Shown piece by piece: positions 8,579 through 16,882 of a stretch of 64,000 bases of DNA. The translations under genes and the position numbers were made by a program. Origin of the DNA: JADJEI01 sp035328465 (GTDB lineage: Bacteria > Bacteroidota > Ignavibacteria > Ignavibacteriales > Ignavibacteriaceae); assembly GCA_035328465.1 (NCBI GenBank), contig DAOLIQ010000002.1:20908-84907 (forward strand), in the 5' to 3' direction. Every line of letters begins with the position of its first letter. Positions within the stretch are counted from its first letter, which is position 1. Under the pieces are notes generated by a model. That model was not told the origin of the DNA. It saw only the letters and a program-made list of their open reading frames with translations, and did no database searches.

Positions 8579-10129
8579 TTAATTTATTTGAAATATATTC
8601 TCAGAAGGACGAAGGTTATTATAAATATTTTTTAATTGATCATAAGCAAAACGATTACCACGATGTGCGGCGTATCTGTAAAGTTTGACAGCTTCGGCGA
8701 TATTTTGTTTTACAAACTTTCCGGTCTGATAACAATAAGCGAGCGTAACCTGAGCAAGAATGGATCCTTCATCATTCAATGTATTTAAATCATTTAAAAG
8801 ATTATCAGCAGAAATTGAAATATCGTCAAATACAACTGCGGCAATCAAACGCACTTCAGCTTCTTTGTTACCTAAGGATTTTGCTTTATGCCAAATAGTA
8901 ATTCCCTCTTGTTTACTTTCATCAGAATATTTTCCGGTGTAAGTGATCAGACCAAGCTCAACAAGTGCAGGAAAATAATTGCGGTCAGCTGATTTTGTTA
9001 ATAAATTTATCGCATCTTGAATTGCGATTGATTGATCAAAACCAAGCGATGATAAAGCGTACCATACATACATTGCTTCAGCATCCTGTTTATCAGATCT
9101 AAGTTGAACAAGTTTTAACAAATTCTTATTTGTGCTCAACTGCCACAGAAGATACAGCCCTTTGGGTGAATCAAGACGTGCAGCCCTGATGTAATATGCA
9201 GCTGCAGCTATTAAATTTTTTGGATAATGAATTCCCGATTCATAAAGCCTTCCGAGAATTACCATTGCTTCCGGGTTTCCGAACTCAGAGGACTTTAATA
9301 AGTAAGCGATTTGATCTCTATCAAAATTTAATGTTGAGTCAGAAAAATTGAGTGAATCTCTTAGTGCATCGGGAAGGGAGGAGGTCAAATCTTCTAATAG
9401 CATTTCATTGGTAACATTGACTGTAGTGTCGTTGGTCGTTTCAAAATTAATAAAGACGAGACCGAGATTTGATGAAATATCATTATCTATTTTTTTGTCT
9501 GCCAGGTCCGTTTCAGATAAAGTTGATGGGATATATTCTGTTGAATCTTGTGGTGTATACTTTTTTAATATCTCAGGAATAATTTCTTTAGCCGGTTCAA
9601 ACCCTGCATCGGAAGATTTTTTAATCCAATAATAAGCCTCTGCCCAATTAGCTTTTACAACTAAATCATCGGTATAAAATATTCCCAAAATATGTTCAGC
9701 CGCAGGCATACCACCTATTGCAGCGAATCGAAAATATTTAAACGCTTCGAATGGATTCCAATCAACACCCCACCCGTTTAAGAGTAGTATGCCGTAGTTG
9801 AATTGCGCCGCAGTAAGTTCTTTATCGGCAGCTTTCCTAATCCAGTAAGCACCTTTTACAGTATCGGCTGCAATACCTTCGCCGAGCAAATATCTTATTC
9901 CAAGTTCGTGTTCTGCAAAAGGATCTCCGCTGTTGGCGGCTTGTATTAAATGAAATTGCTGCCAAAGTTGATATGATGGATCGGGCTGGTAGAAAAAATT
10001 CCTTCGCTCAAAAATATTTTTGTTTTTAAATGCGAGACTTTGAGTGCTGTCTTGAGCAAGCGATAGAGATGATAAAATGAATATCAGTAAACAGATATTT
10101 CGGAAATAGTGAAAGGCAGCCGGAAACAA
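8579..10129 (-). CDS. Secreted Sel1-like / TPR repeat protein
   Basis: A 516-residue helical-repeat protein exported through an N-terminal signal peptide (hydrophobic core ICLLIFILSSLSLA). One group of Sel1 repeats spans about residues 70-190, with units such as AEHELGIRYLLGEGIA and AQFNYGILLLNGWGVD. A second group runs from about 270 to 500 and includes ILGRLYESG and TLAYCYQTGKFVKQN. A charged, Ser/Thr-rich linker separates them. Sel1 repeats bind other proteins; periplasmic members often regulate envelope or signalling partners. No partner is evident nearby. It probably leads the transcript that contains the methionine aminotransferase. Confidence 0.83.
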   Translation of the reverse strand: MFPAAFHYFRNICLLIFILSSLSLAQDSTQSLAFKNKNIFERRNFFYQPDPSYQLWQQFHLIQAANSGDPFAEHELGIRYLLGEGIAADTVKGAYWIRKAADKELTAAQFNYGILLLNGWGVDWNPFEAFKYFRFAAIGGMPAAEHILGIFYTDDLVVKANWAEAYYWIKKSSDAGFEPAKEIIPEILKKYTPQDSTEYIPSTLSETDLADKKIDNDISSNLGLVFINFETTNDTTVNVTNEMLLEDLTSSLPDALRDSLNFSDSTLNFDRDQIAYLLKSSEFGNPEAMVILGRLYESGIHYPKNLIAAAAYYIRAARLDSPKGLYLLWQLSTNKNLLKLVQLRSDKQDAEAMYVWYALSSLGFDQSIAIQDAINLLTKSADRNYFPALVELGLITYTGKYSDESKQEGITIWHKAKSLGNKEAEVRLIAAVVFDDISISADNLLNDLNTLNDEGSILAQVTLAYCYQTGKFVKQNIAEAVKLYRYAAHRGNRFAYDQLKNIYNNLRPSENIFQIN

Positions 10130-10195
10130 TAATTAATCCATTTTTTTTGAGTGAATAAATAGTTAAACATTAACGAAATCACAAGTGATTTTCAA

Positions 10196-10351
10196 ATGGC
10201 AAGTCAAAAATATAGAAGTATTGAAAGTGTTATAGTGGAATTCTTTATCCTTTTCACAATTTTGGTTCACACAGCCATAGGCGCGACAGTAAGTATGGAA
10301 GCATTTTCCTCAATGGACTCTTATCGCAGTAGAGTATGGGAGAAAGATTAA
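10196..10351 (+). CDS. Possible small membrane protein (51 aa), doubtful
   Basis: In the 299-base space between two minus-strand genes there is one short plus-strand frame, ATG at 10196 to TAA at 10349-10351. It contains one hydrophobic stretch (about residues 11-33, VIVEFFILFTILVHT and onward) flanked by charged ends. There is no good Shine-Dalgarno sequence before the ATG and no recognised family, so this may be chance. Nothing else was seen in this intergenic region. Confidence 0.25.
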   Translation: MASQKYRSIESVIVEFFILFTILVHTAIGATVSMEAFSSMDSYRSRVWEKD

Positions 10352-10428
10352 AGATGTTATTTAATTAAAATAATTTTTTGTTTAATTATTATTGACAAGT
10401 TCCGAAGTAAGTTAAAAGTAAGTAATTA

Positions 10429-10824
10429 TCATTTCTTCAAAAAATATTTCTTCATTGGTTTAAAGTAAAATTCTTTCCATCCATTTTTATAATTGTCTGA
10501 CTGCCCGTCGGGAATTTTGGAATGGATCAATGTGAGCATAGTCCCTCTTGGATTTTTGGAGAAAAATATTTCAAGGAGAGAATCAGGTGCATCGTCAGGG
10601 AATTCAGTTGTCCGCCAGCTTTGAACAATTCGTTTATAAGGTTCAAGTTCTAAATTCCTGCCGCTGATGTAACCGTCCCATACTTTAAATTTACCACCGA
10701 CCTTTGGATTGATCTTTGCTTTGCCTCCTGTGAAGGCAGAATGTTTTTCACTATCAAGCCAGGCTTCGTATATTGTTTTTAGGGATGTGTTAAACGTTGC
10801 TGAAATTTTTATTGTTTTTTCCAT
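10429..10824 (-). CDS. SRPBCC / AHSA1-domain protein
   Basis: A 131-residue single-domain protein with the START/Bet v1-like helix-grip fold of the AHSA1 group. Visible features are the opening IKISATFNTSLKTIYEAWLD, the GGKFKVWDGYISG turn and strand, the RIVQSWRTTEFP segment and a C-terminal helix with GWKEFYFKPM. Members bind hydrophobic ligands or Hsp90-like partners, but most bacterial copies are uncharacterised. It stands alone on the minus strand, divergent from pyrG, and appears to have its own promoter region in the 138 bases shared with pyrG. No function can be assigned beyond the fold. Confidence 0.85.
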   Translation of the reverse strand: MEKTIKISATFNTSLKTIYEAWLDSEKHSAFTGGKAKINPKVGGKFKVWDGYISGRNLELEPYKRIVQSWRTTEFPDDAPDSLLEIFFSKNPRGTMLTLIHSKIPDGQSDNYKNGWKEFYFKPMKKYFLKK

Positions 10825-10913
10825 AAAGAATTTCTTTTGTCATCAAGTTATTCAACTTTTCTTAAAAAAGCACTAAGGGAAAGAATTATTTTTCAATTGA
10901 ATGTCTTTCAAAA

Positions 10914-10945
10914 TTGGAAATTAAGCTAAATCTGTTCTATATTTG
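10914..10945 (+). promoter_or_regulatory. Candidate pyrG promoter
   Basis: TTG at 10914-10916 and TATATTTG at 10938-10945 fit the Bacteroidota-type -33/-7 pattern with about 20 bases between, ending 17 bases before the pyrG start. Pattern match only. Confidence 0.4.
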
Positions 10946-10962
10946 TTTACAAAAAAAACAAA

Positions 10963-12582
10963 ATGGCATCACGAAAAAAAGTAAAACTAATCTTTGTAAC
11001 CGGCGGCGTCGTTTCCTCATTAGGAAAAGGAATAACTGCCTCATCTCTCGGACTTCTTCTTAAACAGCGCGGCTTTAAAGTCACGATTCAAAAATTTGAT
11101 CCATACATAAATGTTGACCCCGGAACTATGAGTCCGTTTCAGCATGGTGAAGTTTACGTAACTGATGATGGTGCTGAGACAGATCTCGACCTTGGTCACT
11201 ACGAACGATTTCTCGATGTAGGTATGACTCGCGCAAACAATACCACAACAGGTCAAGTTTACAATGAAGTTATCACTAAAGAGCGAAGGGGGGATTTCCT
11301 TGGAGCAACTGTACAGGTTATTCCGCACATTACCGACGAAATAAAACACCGGATGACAAAACTTTGTGAACTTGGTGAATACGATATTATAATTACTGAA
11401 ATTGGCGGAACAGTCGGTGATATCGAAAGTCTTCCTTTTATTGAAGCGATGCGTCAGCTTATGATGCAGTTTGGAAGAGTAAATACGATGAACATTCACG
11501 TAACTCTTGTTCCATATATTGCTTCAGCAGGTGAAGTGAAAACAAAACCCACACAGCACAGTGTAAAAAACCTTCTCGAACTCGGTATTCAACCTGACGT
11601 TTTGATTTGCCGTTCTGAAGCTAAACTTACAAAAGATTTACGGGATAAGATAGCTTTGTTTTGTAACATTGATTCTCGCGCAGTTATTTCAGCCTATGAT
11701 GTCTCCTCGATTTATGAAGTTCCTTTGGTATTGCTAAGAGAAAAGCTGGATCTAATAGCTCTAAAAAAATTACACCTCCCCGATAAAAAAATTAAAATTG
11801 ATGAATGGGAAATCTTTGTTCAGAAAGTTAAATCACCGACTCAAACGGTTGAAATTGCATTGTGCGGTAAATACACTGATCATCTTGATGCATATAAAAG
11901 TATAATGGAATCTTTCGTCCACGCAGGTGCAGAGAATGATGCAAAAGTAAAAGTCAGGTTAATAAGTGCAGAAAAACTCGAGACAGAAGATGTTCATTCT
12001 TTATTGAAAGGCGTGCAAGGAATTCTTGTACCGGGGGGTTTTGGTGAACGCGGTATTGAAGGTAAAATTTCTGCTGTAAAGTATGCCCGCGAAAATAAAA
12101 TTCCATTCTTTGGAATATGCCTGGGTATGCAGTGCGCAGTAATTGAGTTTGCAAGAAATGTTTGCGGTCTTGCCAAAGCTAACAGTTCAGAATTCAAAAA
12201 AAATAATTATTCTGTTATTGATTTAATGCCCGATCAGAAAAATATAAAGAATATGGGCGCAACAATGCGGCTGGGTGCTTATCCCTGCACTCTAATGGAG
12301 GGGACAAAAGCAAAGCAGGCATATAAATCAGAATTTATTTCCGAGCGTCATCGTCATCGGTACGAGTTTAATAATAAATTCAGAAATTTGCTTACGGAAA
12401 ATGGATTGGTTTTGAGCGGCTTATCACCCGATAAAGAACTTGTTGAAATAACTGAGCTTCAAGATCATCCATGGTTTCTCGGCTGTCAGTTCCATCCGGA
12501 ATTAAAATCGCGCGCAACAAAAGCTCACCCACTATTTAGAGAGTTTGTTCGCGCATCGTTAAAGTATTCGAAAGAAACTTGA
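10963..12582 (+). CDS. pyrG: CTP synthase
   Basis: Makes CTP from UTP using ATP and glutamine, the last step of pyrimidine nucleotide synthesis. The 539-residue length is standard. The N-terminal synthetase domain opens with KLIFVTGGVVSSLGKGI (P-loop) and carries DPYINVDPGTMSP, DLDLGHYERF and EIGGTVGDIES. The C-terminal class I glutamine amidotransferase domain has the nucleophile in FGICLGMQ (C near residue 386) and a late FHPELKSR with the catalytic His-Glu pair. It is the first gene of a plus-strand run. A TPR protein follows after 27 bases. Confidence 0.98.
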   Translation: MASRKKVKLIFVTGGVVSSLGKGITASSLGLLLKQRGFKVTIQKFDPYINVDPGTMSPFQHGEVYVTDDGAETDLDLGHYERFLDVGMTRANNTTTGQVYNEVITKERRGDFLGATVQVIPHITDEIKHRMTKLCELGEYDIIITEIGGTVGDIESLPFIEAMRQLMMQFGRVNTMNIHVTLVPYIASAGEVKTKPTQHSVKNLLELGIQPDVLICRSEAKLTKDLRDKIALFCNIDSRAVISAYDVSSIYEVPLVLLREKLDLIALKKLHLPDKKIKIDEWEIFVQKVKSPTQTVEIALCGKYTDHLDAYKSIMESFVHAGAENDAKVKVRLISAEKLETEDVHSLLKGVQGILVPGGFGERGIEGKISAVKYARENKIPFFGICLGMQCAVIEFARNVCGLAKANSSEFKKNNYSVIDLMPDQKNIKNMGATMRLGAYPCTLMEGTKAKQAYKSEFISERHRHRYEFNNKFRNLLTENGLVLSGLSPDKELVEITELQDHPWFLGCQFHPELKSRATKAHPLFREFVRASLKYSKET

Positions 12583-12609
12583 TTATTCATAATTGTAGTT
12601 TCGTTTAAA

Positions 12610-14124
12610 GTGACAAAATTCATTCTTACATACTCTCTGAGATTTTTTTCGGTATTCATTCTTACTTTTCTTCAGCCAACATCAGCACAATCGGAAATTC
12701 CATCGTTAGTAAAAAAGGGATTAGATAATTGCTACAGCTTTCAGTGGACGTCTGCAGAAAATATTTTTTTAAATCTCCAAAAAAAATATCCCGATAATCC
12801 TGCCGGCTATCATTATCAATCGGAAATTTATCTGTGGTATTATCTTGGTACAAAAAATAATGAAGACTTAAAATCTTTCACTCATTATTCCGATTTAACA
12901 ATTCAGAAGTGTGAAAATGAATTGGATAAAAATTCGGATAATTCCGAAATTCTTTATCTACTTGGAATGAATTATACGTTGAGGGCAATAGCATTTACAC
13001 AGGCAGAAAGCTATCTTGATGCCGCGTGGGCAGCCAAAAAATCAGAATCAAATCTTTCTGAATGTTTGGAGTTGAATGATAAAAAATATGATGTATATCT
13101 CGGACTTGGGTTATATAATTTTGCTGTTGCTCAAATCCCGAAAGCATTTTCGTGGGTATTAAACATTGCAGGGTTTAGCGGTGATGAGGAAAAAGGTTTT
13201 CAATATTTGAAACTTGCTTCGGAGAAAGGCGAAATTGCAAGGGTAGAGGCAAAGTATTTTTACTCTCAATTACTTTCTGAAGTAATAGGTGATTACAAAA
13301 CGGCTGATTTCTATTTAAAAGATCTTTCCAAAAGATATCCGGAAAACTTATTGTTCAATTATTCGCTTGCTTCGAATCTTATAAAGCAAAAAAGACCTGC
13401 TGACGCTAAAAATATTTTAAAAACTATTCTTGCAAGTAAGGATAAAAAATTTGTTCAACTAATTTCTTTCAGCAATTTTCTGCTTGGTGATGTTTATTTC
13501 AAATTAAATGATTTTAATAATTCGATAAATTATTATGATATGTTTATTGCATCAACCCGTGACAATGATTATACCGGCATAGCTAATTACAGAGCTGCTA
13601 TAAGTCTGGAATTCATTGGCAGGAATAACGATGCAGCTGCGAAATTTAACAAAAGCGGGCGGGGTAATATGGATTTAGACGATGACATTTATGCTAAAAG
13701 GCGGGGGAAATTATTTTCAAGCAGGAAAATTTATAACGATGAGCTTACACTGATCAGATTATCGAACTTAGTTGAACAGGGCAATTTTAAGGCTGCTGTT
13801 GATTCCATTAATTCTTATTTGCAATATGTGAAAAGTGAACCGTTAATGTGTGAAGCGAATTTTTATCTTTCTGAATCGCATTATCAGCTTGGAAATTATA
13901 ACGAAGCTTTGCGAAACGCTGCCGAATCTCTGCATCTAAATTGTTCCGAAGAAAAATGGATACACCCGTTTGCGGCTTATACTGCTGCAAGAAGTTTAAT
14001 TAAACTTGGAAAGTTTGACGAGGCAAAAAAATATATCGAAAAGGCAGAAGATTTTTCTGATTACGACTATAAAAATAGATTGGAAAATTTTTTGCAAGTT
14101 TTATACAAAGAGATAAATAACTAA
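12610..14124 (+). CDS. Exported TPR-repeat protein of unknown function
   Basis: A 504-residue protein starting with GTG and carrying a signal peptide (hydrophobic core FFSVFILTFLQPTSA). The mature part is made of tetratricopeptide-like helix pairs: YPDNPAGYHYQSEIYLWY near 50-70, YLGLGLYNFAVAQIP near 160-175, YPENLLFNYSLASNLI near 240-255, and further units up to the C-terminus with KLGKFDEAKKYIEKAE. Such proteins usually act as scaffolds or receptors in the periplasm. The neighbours (pyrG before, ftcD after) do not suggest a role. No enzyme motif was seen. Confidence 0.8.
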   Translation: MTKFILTYSLRFFSVFILTFLQPTSAQSEIPSLVKKGLDNCYSFQWTSAENIFLNLQKKYPDNPAGYHYQSEIYLWYYLGTKNNEDLKSFTHYSDLTIQKCENELDKNSDNSEILYLLGMNYTLRAIAFTQAESYLDAAWAAKKSESNLSECLELNDKKYDVYLGLGLYNFAVAQIPKAFSWVLNIAGFSGDEEKGFQYLKLASEKGEIARVEAKYFYSQLLSEVIGDYKTADFYLKDLSKRYPENLLFNYSLASNLIKQKRPADAKNILKTILASKDKKFVQLISFSNFLLGDVYFKLNDFNNSINYYDMFIASTRDNDYTGIANYRAAISLEFIGRNNDAAAKFNKSGRGNMDLDDDIYAKRRGKLFSSRKIYNDELTLIRLSNLVEQGNFKAAVDSINSYLQYVKSEPLMCEANFYLSESHYQLGNYNEALRNAAESLHLNCSEEKWIHPFAAYTAARSLIKLGKFDEAKKYIEKAEDFSDYDYKNRLENFLQVLYKEINN

Positions 14125-14161
14125 CCATTCGTCCTGAAAAATATTTTTTAATGAGGAAATT

Positions 14162-16000
14162 ATGTCAGATAAATTAATTGAATGCGTTCCAAATTTTTCT
14201 GAAGGGCGCGATAAAAACATCATCAAACTAATCACAGACGAAATCGAAAAAGTTGAAGGTGCAAAGCTTCTTGATGTTGATCCCGGCCCTGATATGAATA
14301 GGACGGTAGTAACCTTCATCGGCTCTCCGGCAGCAGTTGCAGAAGCAGCTTTCAATTCGATTAAAAAAGCTGGAGAGTTAATTGATATGTCTAAACATCA
14401 CGGATCTCACCCAAGGATGGGGGCGACAGACGTTTGTCCTTTTATCCCTGTAAATGGAATTACAACAGAAGAGTGTATTGAATTATCAAAAGCTGTAGCA
14501 AAGAGAGTCGGAGAAGAGCTCGGAATACCGGTTTATCTTTATGAAAAGTCTGCTTCCAAACCTGAAAGGAGGAACCTCGCATTCATCAGGCAGGGGGAGT
14601 ATGAAGCGCTTCCCGAAAAATTAAAAATGCCGGAATGGACACCTGACTTCGGTCCAGCGGAATTTAATTCAAAGGCTGGTGCTACAGTGATTGGCGTTCG
14701 CGAATTTTTAATCGCTTATAATATAAATCTCAATACACGGGAAGAAAAGTATGCAACAGATATTGCATTCGAACTTAGGGAGAAGGGAAGATCTGCACGA
14801 AGGAAAAGTGACAGTCCATTTTATTTTAAAAACGATGACATTATCAAATATAAAGCAGGTGAATATCCATGCGGTAATGAAGATGAGTTTGTTGGTAAAT
14901 CTATTGAGGAAACTATTAAACATTGTGCTGAAGTTCATAAGTATAATTTGAAAGAACTTTTGGAATTAAATGGCATTGATCCAGCTAATGCGGCTGGTCA
15001 ATCTGTTAAAGTTCCAGGTAAGTTTAAAAACTGTAAAGCGATTGGGTGGATGGTTTCGAAATATAACCGTGCACAGATTTCTATTAATCTAACCGATTAC
15101 AAAGTTACTTCAATGCATCATGTACTTGAAGAAGCACGAAGACTTGCAGAAAAAAGAGGAATTGTTGTAACTGGCAGCGAGATTGTTGGGATGGTTCCGT
15201 ACGCTGCATTGCTTGAATCGGGGATTTATTATTTGAGACTGCAATCACGATCAGCAGGAATACCCGCAAAAGATATTCTGGAAACAGCGGTTCAATCGCT
15301 TGGATTAAGGGATGTCGCTGATTTTAAAATAGAAGATCGTGTGCTCGGACTTCCTAAAAATTCTACTGAAGCACTAGTCGAAATGAAAGTCACTGATTTT
15401 GTTGATGAAGTCTCGCGTGAATCACCAGCGCCAGGCGGGGGATCAATTGCCGCACTCGCCGGTGCGCTTGGCGCAGCCTTATCTTCGATGGTTAGTAATC
15501 TGACTGCTAATAAACGCGGAAGCGAATCTGTTGATGGAATTCTAAATGAGACTGCTGAAAAATGTCAAATTATAAAAGCAGAATTATTAAATGCGGTGGA
15601 TGAAGATACAAATGCATTTAATTCTTACATGGATGCGCGAAGGCTCCCAAATAAATCACCCGAAGAAAAATTATTGCGGAAGGAAGCAATGCAGTCAGGC
15701 TTAAAGCAGGCAATTCAAGTACCACTGAGTACAGCTCAGAAAAGTTTAGAGGCTGTTAAACTAGCTTTAATAGTTGCCGAGCTTGGCAATCCAAATTCAA
15801 TTACAGATGTGGGAGTGGGTGCACAGATGGCTTATGCCGGAGTGGTTGGCGGAATTTATAATGTGCGTATAAATTTGAAAGATATTGACGACAAAGATTT
15901 TGTGAACAAGATGAACTCCACTTGTTCCATTTTAAAAAGTGAAGCTGAAAAATATTTATCAAAAGTGGAAGAAGTGGTTGAATCAAAAATGAAATTTTAA
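14162..16000 (+). CDS. ftcD: Formiminotransferase-cyclodeaminase (bifunctional)
   Basis: Transfers the formimino group of formiminoglutamate to tetrahydrofolate and then cyclises it to methenyl-THF with release of ammonia, linking histidine breakdown to the one-carbon pool. The formiminotransferase domain starts with ECVPNFSEGRD and carries DPGPDMNRTVVTF and HHGSHPRMGATDVCPF with the catalytic-type His. From about residue 205 to 285 lies an extra segment (with YPCGNEDEFVG and a GKFKNCKAIGWM end) before the second half of that domain. The cyclodeaminase domain begins near 410 with SPAPGGGSIAALAGALGAAL and contains GNPNSITDVGVGAQ. A GAGG Shine-Dalgarno precedes the ATG. No hut genes are in the window. 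Confidence 0.95.
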   Translation: MSDKLIECVPNFSEGRDKNIIKLITDEIEKVEGAKLLDVDPGPDMNRTVVTFIGSPAAVAEAAFNSIKKAGELIDMSKHHGSHPRMGATDVCPFIPVNGITTEECIELSKAVAKRVGEELGIPVYLYEKSASKPERRNLAFIRQGEYEALPEKLKMPEWTPDFGPAEFNSKAGATVIGVREFLIAYNINLNTREEKYATDIAFELREKGRSARRKSDSPFYFKNDDIIKYKAGEYPCGNEDEFVGKSIEETIKHCAEVHKYNLKELLELNGIDPANAAGQSVKVPGKFKNCKAIGWMVSKYNRAQISINLTDYKVTSMHHVLEEARRLAEKRGIVVTGSEIVGMVPYAALLESGIYYLRLQSRSAGIPAKDILETAVQSLGLRDVADFKIEDRVLGLPKNSTEALVEMKVTDFVDEVSRESPAPGGGSIAALAGALGAALSSMVSNLTANKRGSESVDGILNETAEKCQIIKAELLNAVDEDTNAFNSYMDARRLPNKSPEEKLLRKEAMQSGLKQAIQVPLSTAQKSLEAVKLALIVAELGNPNSITDVGVGAQMAYAGVVGGIYNVRINLKDIDDKDFVNKMNSTCSILKSEAEKYLSKVEEVVESKMKF

Positions 16001-16012
16001 TTCACTTTAAAT

Positions 16013-16789
16013 ATGAATTTGAAGGAGAAGCTGGACAATCATTATAGAAATTTCGATAAGTCGAAAATCTCCCCTGATCCTCTGCAGTTTCTTCATCTTT
16101 TTAGTGATGAAAGAGATATCGAAGTTGTCGGGTTTATCGCTTCAATATTTGCTTATGGAAATGTTAGACAAATAGAGAACACCCTCAAAAGGATTATGGG
16201 GATGTTTGAAGGGGAGCCTTTTTTATTCGTTAAAAATTTTTTAATTAAAAATAATAGTCCGGATTTTAGAAATCTCAAGCATAGATTCTATACAGAAGAT
16301 GATATTGTAAAACTTTTTATAGTTTTTGCCAAAGAGATTAATCAATTCGGGTCGATAAAAAATATTTTTCATAAAGGCTATACTAAGTCTGATAGAAATA
16401 TTAAAGAAGGATTATCAAATTTTTCGATTCATTTTTTAAAGTCATTTTATGATTCATTTGGTAAAATAAGCCGAGGGATAAAATTTATGTTTCCACTCCC
16501 TGAAAAGAACAGCGCTTGCAAACGAATGAACTTATACCTTCGCTGGATGGTGCGGAAGGATGAACTTGATTTTGGATTGTGGAATGAAATTCCGACCAAT
16601 AAACTCGTCATTCCTGTTGACACTCACGTTGCAAGAATCTGCAAAGAACTTAAACTTACTTCTATGAATAATGTAAGCTGGAAAATGGCTGAGGAAATCA
16701 CCGAGAATCTTAAAAAGTTTGATCCTGTCGATCCGGTTAAATATGATTTTGCGATTTGTCATATCGGTATTCGCAAAATGAATTTTTAG
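16013..16789 (+). CDS. TIGR02757 / DUF2400 family protein
   Basis: A 258-residue cytosolic protein of the TIGR02757 family, common in Bacteroidota and relatives. Family features are the opening LDNHYRNFD, DERDIEVVGFIASIFAYGN, the MFPLPEKNSACKRMNLYLRW block and VIPVDTHVARICKEL. The last segment resembles the PVDTHV region of helix-hairpin-helix DNA glycosylases of the endonuclease III type. A nucleic-acid role is therefore possible, but this is inference; no iron-sulfur Cys cluster or catalytic Lys/Asp pair could be assigned with confidence. It follows ftcD by 12 bases and is probably co-transcribed. Confidence 0.85.
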   Translation: MNLKEKLDNHYRNFDKSKISPDPLQFLHLFSDERDIEVVGFIASIFAYGNVRQIENTLKRIMGMFEGEPFLFVKNFLIKNNSPDFRNLKHRFYTEDDIVKLFIVFAKEINQFGSIKNIFHKGYTKSDRNIKEGLSNFSIHFLKSFYDSFGKISRGIKFMFPLPEKNSACKRMNLYLRWMVRKDELDFGLWNEIPTNKLVIPVDTHVARICKELKLTSMNNVSWKMAEEITENLKKFDPVDPVKYDFAICHIGIRKMNF

Positions 16790-16882
16790 CAAAGTATTTA
16801 ATTCAACCGGATTTTGATTATTTTTAATTCAGTTTTATAACTGTACATTCAATTAAAAATAAATTATTAATCTTTTGTCTAA

